Part shown: positions 6,459 to 10,346 of the stretch, one piece after another | Position numbering within the stretch: position 1 is the stretch's first letter | Layout of the letters: every line of letters starts with the position of its first letter | Assembly: GCA_937875975.1 (NCBI GenBank) | Contig: CALEEU010000354.1 | Coordinates: forward strand, 1-10,346 | Reading direction: 5' to 3' | DNA from: an uncultured Opitutia bacterium | Lineage (GTDB): Bacteria; Verrucomicrobiota; Verrucomicrobiia; Opitutales; UBA953 | Length of the DNA stretch: 10,346 bases | Position numbers and translations under genes: made by a program | The notes under the pieces: generated by a model | The model's database searches: none | What the model was told of the DNA's origin: nothing | Seen by the model: the letters and a program-made list of their open reading frames with translations, nothing else

Positions 6459-6583
6459 GGCCGGAACCTAGGCATAAGCCCCTCCGGGGAGCAAGGTCGC
6501 CCGCCGACTGTGAATGATTTCCCCGACTGCTTCGCCTTCCCACGCTTGCCACGGGGCAGGTTTCGGGCAATTTGACGACTCCC
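6459..6583. promoter_or_regulatory. Divergent intergenic region between the ABC ATPase and clpP
   Basis: A 125-bp GC-rich gap that must carry the starts of both transcripts. On the minus strand GGAGG (6485-6481) stands 5 nt before an ATG (6475-6473) that is not in the ABC frame. The same stretch forms a short dyad, CCCC-TCC-GGGG (6479-6489). On the plus side, TTGCC (6546-6550) and GGCAA (6566-6570) are inverted repeats 15 nt apart, with an inner TGCC-ACGG-GGCA dyad (6547-6558). TTGCCA (6546-6551) could serve as a -35, but no good -10 follows. I cannot place a promoter with confidence. Confidence 0.35.
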
Positions 6584-7192
6584 ATGCGTAACGACGACGA
6601 AGACGAGGACGAGAAGACCCCAGCCGCCCCCAAGGATGGCGGCCCGAGCGCCATGCTCATCCAGAAGAAGTTCCTCGAACAGCGGAAGATCTTCCTCTGG
6701 GGCGCCGTCGAAGACGCGTCGGCCCGCGACATCGTCGAGAAACTCCTGTACCTGGACGGCATCGACCCCGGCAAGGAGATCACCTTCTACATCAACACCC
6801 CCGGCGGCTCCATCACCTCCGGCATGGCTGTCTATGACACTATCCGCATGATCACCTCCCCGGTGAAGGTCGTCGTCACCGGCATGGCCGCCTCGATGGG
6901 CTCCATCCTCCTCCAGGCTCCCAAGGAAAAGGGCAACCGCCTCCTCTTCCCCCATTCCCGCGTGATGATCCACCAGCCGCTCATCATGGGCCGCATCCAG
7001 GCCACCGCCGTGGACATCCACATCCAGGCGCAGGAAATGGAACGCCTCCGCTCCGAGCTCAACGAGATCCTTGCCAAGGCCTCGAAGCAGAAGATCGAAA
7101 AAGTCACCAAGGACACCGACCGCGACTTCTACATGACCGCCGAGGAGGCCATCGAGTATGGTCTCGCCGACGCGATCGTGAAGAAGCTCTGA
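6584..7192 (+). CDS. clpP: ATP-dependent Clp protease proteolytic subunit, atypical N-terminus
   Basis: A 202-residue ClpP serine peptidase, which would form a barrel-shaped cytoplasmic chamber fed by an AAA+ unfoldase. The catalytic triad is complete: Ser104 in GMAASMGS, His130 in HSRVMIHQP and Asp181 in DTDRDFYM. Other family marks are INTPGGSITSG at 70-80 and EEAIEYGLAD at 187-196. I prefer ATG 6584 over an in-frame TTG at 6572 because neither has a Shine-Dalgarno and ATG is the commoner start. The N-terminus is unusual: an acidic stretch (DDEDEDE, 4-10) and a Pro/Gly-rich linker lead straight to KKFLEQRKIFLWG, with no GERxYDIYSRLL segment, the region that lines the axial pore in canonical ClpP. 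From memory the body resembles Chlamydia ClpP1. No clpX or tig gene is adjacent; a rhomboid gene follows after 15 nt. Confidence 0.92.
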   Translation: MRNDDEDEDEKTPAAPKDGGPSAMLIQKKFLEQRKIFLWGAVEDASARDIVEKLLYLDGIDPGKEITFYINTPGGSITSGMAVYDTIRMITSPVKVVVTGMAASMGSILLQAPKEKGNRLLFPHSRVMIHQPLIMGRIQATAVDIHIQAQEMERLRSELNEILAKASKQKIEKVTKDTDRDFYMTAEEAIEYGLADAIVKKL

Positions 7193-7207
7193 GGACGGCC
7201 TGCGCGT

Positions 7208-8101
7208 ATGGGCATCGGCGACCGGGCCTATATGCGAGGCAGCTCAGCCCCGCGCACGCCGATCTCCCTGACGGCATGGGTCGTCGGCATCCTCGTCGGT
7301 TTCTTCATCCTCAACCTCATCCAGGAATCCGCGAAAGCGAACTTCCTCGGCTGGATGGTGCTCCGAGAAAGCGCCCTGCAGCCTTGGCAGTGGGTCACGC
7401 ATGCCCTCCTGCACGATGGGTTCTGGCATCTCCTCGGCAACGGGCTCGTCCTTTGGTGGACCGGCGCGACGGTCGAGCAGGAGCACGGACCCGTCACGCT
7501 CTTGAAGGTACTTATCGGCGGCGCCCTCATCGGGGCCCTCACTTGGTATCTCTCCGGCCTCGGCGGTAGTCAAAATGGCGCGCTGGTCGGTATCTCCGCC
7601 GGCGTCTACGCGCTCATGCTCGTCGCGCTACTCGATAAGCTCGATCACCAGATCACGCTGCTGCTGTTCTTCTTCCTCCCCGTCACGCTCAAGGTGCGCT
7701 GGCTCCTCATCGCGGTCTCGCTCTTCACGGTACTCGGCTGGGTCTTCTCCGAATTCCCTGGCCGCCACGACTGGCTCGCCTGGAAAGCCGCCTGGCCCGA
7801 CACCATCGCCCACTCGGCCCACCTCGGCGGCCTGCTCTTCGGCTGGCTCGCCTGGCGTTATCTCAACCGGACAAATTGGGCTCCCAGTTACGCTCAGGTG
7901 CAGGAACCCATGCCAACCGACGCCCCGAGCCCCGCTTTCGAGACCCCGACCGAGGTGAATCCCTCATCCCGCCCGCTCACCTCGGCCCAAGCTCGCGCGG
8001 AAATGGACAGGCTGCTGGATAAGATTTCGGCTGGGGGATTCGGCTCGCTCACTGCTGGCGAGAAACGTAGGCTGGAAGAACTTAGCGCCCGCCTACGCTA
8101 A
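7208..8101 (+). CDS. Rhomboid-family intramembrane serine protease with C-terminal helical domain
   Basis: A 297-residue multi-pass membrane protein. Candidate transmembrane helices are near residues 22-38, 73-88, 96-115, 127-143, 147-159, 165-181 and 204-219. Rhomboid signatures are present: HLLGN (74-78) in the second helix, the nucleophile Ser130 in GISAG (128-132), and His205 in AHLGGLLFG as its dyad partner. The usual motif is GxSG; here Ala follows the serine, but the nucleophile itself is kept. After a Pro-rich linker (about 225-256), residues 257-297 (opening LTSAQARAEMDRLLDKIS) form a charged helical tail resembling the small C-terminal domain (DUF6576-like, from memory) seen on Bacteroidota and PVC rhomboids. 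Such proteases cut substrates within the membrane. It follows clpP by 15 nt and precedes the S41 protease by 19 nt. GAGG (7191-7194), overlapping the clpP stop, is a distant, weak ribosome site. An in-frame ATG at 7232 is a possible alternative start. Confidence 0.87.
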   Translation: MGIGDRAYMRGSSAPRTPISLTAWVVGILVGFFILNLIQESAKANFLGWMVLRESALQPWQWVTHALLHDGFWHLLGNGLVLWWTGATVEQEHGPVTLLKVLIGGALIGALTWYLSGLGGSQNGALVGISAGVYALMLVALLDKLDHQITLLLFFFLPVTLKVRWLLIAVSLFTVLGWVFSEFPGRHDWLAWKAAWPDTIAHSAHLGGLLFGWLAWRYLNRTNWAPSYAQVQEPMPTDAPSPAFETPTEVNPSSRPLTSAQARAEMDRLLDKISAGGFGSLTAGEKRRLEELSARLR

Positions 8102-8120
8102 GTTCCCCACCCCACCCTTT

Positions 8121-10334
8121 ATGCGCCTCAGACTTTTCCTGCTGCCGATTCTTCTGGCAGCGCTGGCCTCGGCCCAGACCGCCGGCTTCACTACCACGCA
8201 GTCGATGCAGAACGAGACCCGCGCCACCGCGGCGCTTCTCGAGAAGCTCCACATCAGCAAGAAGGACATGGGCTCGGTCGACATGAACTCCGTCGTGAAG
8301 ACTTACTGCGAAAACCTCGATGGCGCGAAGATGTACTTCACGGCCGAAGAAGTGGACGAATTCGTCAACCGCTACGGCAAGACGCTCGATCTCTACCTGC
8401 AGCGCGGCAACCTGACCCCGGCCTTCGAAATCTTCGCCCTCTTTAAGAAGAAGGTCAACGAGCGCACGGTCTCGAATATTGCCGCCCTTGATCAGCCGAT
8501 TGACCTCACCCAGCCAGGCACCTTCCCGGTCGACCGCAAGAAGGCCGAGTGGCCCGCCAATCAGGAAGCCGCTGACTCCCTCTGGACCCGCCGCCTCCGC
8601 CTCGATATGCTCTCGGAACTCCTCGGCGAAGACCGCACAGGCAGCAACAAGACCCCGAAGGACCTGGCCCTCCCCGAGATTACCCCCGAAAAGACCAAGG
8701 AAGCCGCGGCCCGCCTCAAGAAGCGTTACGACAAGTCCCGCACCTACCTCAACTTCGATCAGCACGAGGTCGAGGAGCTCTTCCTTAACTCCTACTCGAG
8801 CCAGTATGACCCGCACTCGACCTTCTTCTCCCAGCAGTCGCTGGAAGAGTTCGAAATCGCGATGCGCAACTCGCTCGTGGGTATCGGCGCCACGCTTTCC
8901 GATGAGGATGGCTTCTGCGTGATCAAAGATATCCTTCCCGGGGGTCCGCTCGATCTCTCCCGTCAGGCGAAGCCCGGCGATAAAATCATCGCCGTTGGCC
9001 AAGACACCAAAGGCGAGATGGAAGACATCGTCGGCATGCGCCTCTCCAAGGCCATCAGCCGCATCCGCGGCAAGCAGGGTTCCTCTGTCCGTCTGCTCGT
9101 CGACATGGCTGGCGGTGGCCGCAAGACGATCGTCCTCAAGCGCGACCAGATCAAACTCGTCGGCCAGATGGCATCGGCCAAGCTTGTCGAAGTCACCAAC
9201 GGTAACGGCACGGTGATGATCGGCGTCATCGACCTCCCTTCATTCTACGGCAAGAATCCCGATGGTTCCGGCTCGAGCCCCTCGGCCGATATCGAACAGT
9301 TAATCAATAAGCTGAAGCCGCTCGGCATGAAGGCACTTATCATGGACCTCCGGAAGAACGGAGGCGGCCTGCTCAATGAGGCCGTTGATATCTCCGGACT
9401 CTTTATTCCGAAGGGCTCCGTCCTCCAGGTCCGCGGCAGCGATGGCCGCTCCGAAGACTATCGCGATGAAGACGAGAAGGTAGCCTGGAACGGCCCGCTG
9501 ATCGTGCTGACCACCAAGCTCTCGGCCTCCGCTTCCGAAATCTTCGCCGGTGCGATGCGTGACCACCGCCGTGCCATCGTCGTCGGCGACACGAACACCC
9601 ACGGCAAGGGCTCGGTCCAGAGCATCCTCGATCTCAGCCGCTTCGACAAGAACCTGAAGTCGGCGGTCAAGGTGACCATCCAGAAGTGGTACGCCCCCAG
9701 CGGTTCCTCCATCCAGCTCAAGGGCGTCCCGGCCGACATCGTAGTGCCGTCCGTCTACTCAGTTCTCCCCGTCGCGGAAGCCGACCTCGACCGCCCCCTT
9801 CCTTGGGATTCCGTCACGCCGACGCTGACCAAGGCCGACGAAGGCGAATGGCTCAAAGCCAAGCTTTCTACCGACCTGATCGCGCAGCTCTCCTCCAGCT
9901 CCGCGCGCCGTCAGTCCGAGCTCCCGGAATTCCTCACGCTGTCCCGCACGATCGATTGGACGAAGAGCCGCCAGGTCCGCAAGGACGTGTCGCTCTCGCT
10001 CGAGCAGCGCAGCACCGAGCGCAAGGATGACATCGAATTCCGTGAGCAGATCCGCCGCGAGCTCTCCGATTACGCCAAGAAGGCTTTCAAAGTCCGCGAC
10101 GTGAAGCTCGATGCCGCGGTCGAACAGGATAAGAAAGACGGCGCCAGCGCGGCCGCGAAGAGCAAGAAGGCTAGTCGCATGCGCGACCCCCTCGAAGACG
10201 ACGATTGGCCGGACTACGACATCCAGTTACAGGAAGCGGTGCGCATCGCGACCGACTGGACCGCCCTTCTCCCCGGTGCCTCGGTTGCCGCTGCCACCTC
10301 GGCCGCCCAATCGCAGGATTTGAAGAAGAAGTAA
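8121..10334 (+). CDS. prc: Carboxy-terminal processing (tail-specific) protease, S41 family, Prc/Tsp type
   Basis: A 737-residue periplasmic protease, about the length of the Prc/Tsp group. Residues 1-18 (MRLRLFLLPILLAALASA) are a signal peptide. An N-terminal helical domain (about 28-235) includes the Prc-like NFDQHEVEELFLNSYSSQYD and DPHSTFFS (230-237). A PDZ domain (about 245-335) contains LVGIGATL and PGDKIIAVG. The S41 core has MDLRKNGGG (408-416), the nucleophile region LSASASEIF with Ser470, Asp481 in MRDH, and general-base Lys496 in THGKGSVQ. Ser470 to Lys496 spans 26 residues, one more than in E. coli Prc. The remaining C-terminal third is charged, including a Lys/Ala-rich linker at about 670-688. 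Prc enzymes degrade or trim envelope proteins from their C-termini. It is last in a cluster of three protease genes, 19 nt after the rhomboid gene and without a Shine-Dalgarno. Twelve bases remain after its stop. Confidence 0.93.
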   Translation: MRLRLFLLPILLAALASAQTAGFTTTQSMQNETRATAALLEKLHISKKDMGSVDMNSVVKTYCENLDGAKMYFTAEEVDEFVNRYGKTLDLYLQRGNLTPAFEIFALFKKKVNERTVSNIAALDQPIDLTQPGTFPVDRKKAEWPANQEAADSLWTRRLRLDMLSELLGEDRTGSNKTPKDLALPEITPEKTKEAAARLKKRYDKSRTYLNFDQHEVEELFLNSYSSQYDPHSTFFSQQSLEEFEIAMRNSLVGIGATLSDEDGFCVIKDILPGGPLDLSRQAKPGDKIIAVGQDTKGEMEDIVGMRLSKAISRIRGKQGSSVRLLVDMAGGGRKTIVLKRDQIKLVGQMASAKLVEVTNGNGTVMIGVIDLPSFYGKNPDGSGSSPSADIEQLINKLKPLGMKALIMDLRKNGGGLLNEAVDISGLFIPKGSVLQVRGSDGRSEDYRDEDEKVAWNGPLIVLTTKLSASASEIFAGAMRDHRRAIVVGDTNTHGKGSVQSILDLSRFDKNLKSAVKVTIQKWYAPSGSSIQLKGVPADIVVPSVYSVLPVAEADLDRPLPWDSVTPTLTKADEGEWLKAKLSTDLIAQLSSSSARRQSELPEFLTLSRTIDWTKSRQVRKDVSLSLEQRSTERKDDIEFREQIRRELSDYAKKAFKVRDVKLDAAVEQDKKDGASAAAKSKKASRMRDPLEDDDWPDYDIQLQEAVRIATDWTALLPGASVAAATSAAQSQDLKKK

Positions 10335-10346
10335 GCCTGCGGCGGG

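Noticed and set aside
6104..6475. ORF beginning at the ATG with the strong SD upstream of the ABC gene, 123 codons on the minus strand
   Set aside because: The product is a low-complexity Ser/Arg/Pro-rich frame-shadow of the ABC ATPase. The SD/ATG pair is kept as a finding, but I do not call the ORF a gene.
6572..6583. TTG start for clpP
   Set aside because: It adds only MTTP, has no ribosome-binding site, and is a rarer codon than the ATG four codons later. It cannot be fully excluded.
7572..7958. Frame-shifted Ser/Arg-rich open frame within the rhomboid gene
   Set aside because: It is an alternate-frame artefact; the rhomboid frame has the motifs and membrane segments.
8082..9002. A 306-codon minus-strand open frame opposite the 5' part of the S41 protease
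   Set aside because: It mirrors a gene with strong Prc similarity. The product is rich in Glu, Gly, Leu and Arg with no domain, typical of a shadow frame.

Overview
The window is about 10.3 kb of GC-rich DNA that is almost entirely coding. It most resembles the chromosome of a Verrucomicrobiota bacterium, probably of the Opitutales type. This is inferred from family recognition, not from a search: a secreted multiheme cytochrome paired with a beta-propeller dehydrogenase of the kind common in Planctomycetes/Verrucomicrobia, a Tat-exported TIM-barrel sugar isomerase/epimerase, a XylR-type regulator, a ClpP without the usual N-terminal loop motif, and start sites lacking Shine-Dalgarno sequences. 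I see no tRNA, rRNA, CRISPR array or mobile element.

Left part (1-4140, minus strand): four tightly packed genes read leftwards. They encode an exported DJ-1/PfpI-like protein, a Tat-exported sugar isomerase/epimerase-like protein, a secreted pentaheme cytochrome c, and a quinoprotein-like dehydrogenase that runs off the left edge. They are joined by a 5-nt gap and two ATGA stop/start overlaps, so they are almost certainly one operon. All four products carry export signals, which points to an oxidation or isomerisation pathway outside the cytoplasm, with electrons passed to c-type hemes.

Middle (4141-5387): an 83-bp intergenic region holds candidate overlapping divergent promoters and a small inverted repeat that brackets the operon's predicted -10 box. 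A XylR-type regulator (sugar-binding-protein-like sensor plus AraC-type DNA-binding domain) reads rightwards from it and is the obvious candidate controller of the left operon. Its stop codon abuts, with no spacer, the stop codon of a convergent ABC-transporter ATPase (5388-6458, minus), which has no permease or binding-protein partner in the window.

Right part (6584-10334, plus strand): three proteases of unrelated classes in a row with 15- and 19-nt gaps: a ClpP peptidase, a rhomboid intramembrane protease with a short C-terminal helical domain, and a Prc/Tsp-type S41 periplasmic protease. They look like a protein quality-control operon spanning cytoplasm, membrane and periplasm.

The most interesting candidates for follow-up are the exported oxidation operon with its compact divergent control region, the atypical ClpP in its protease cluster, and a textbook Shine-Dalgarno/ATG pair upstream of the ABC ATPase that lies in the wrong reading frame.
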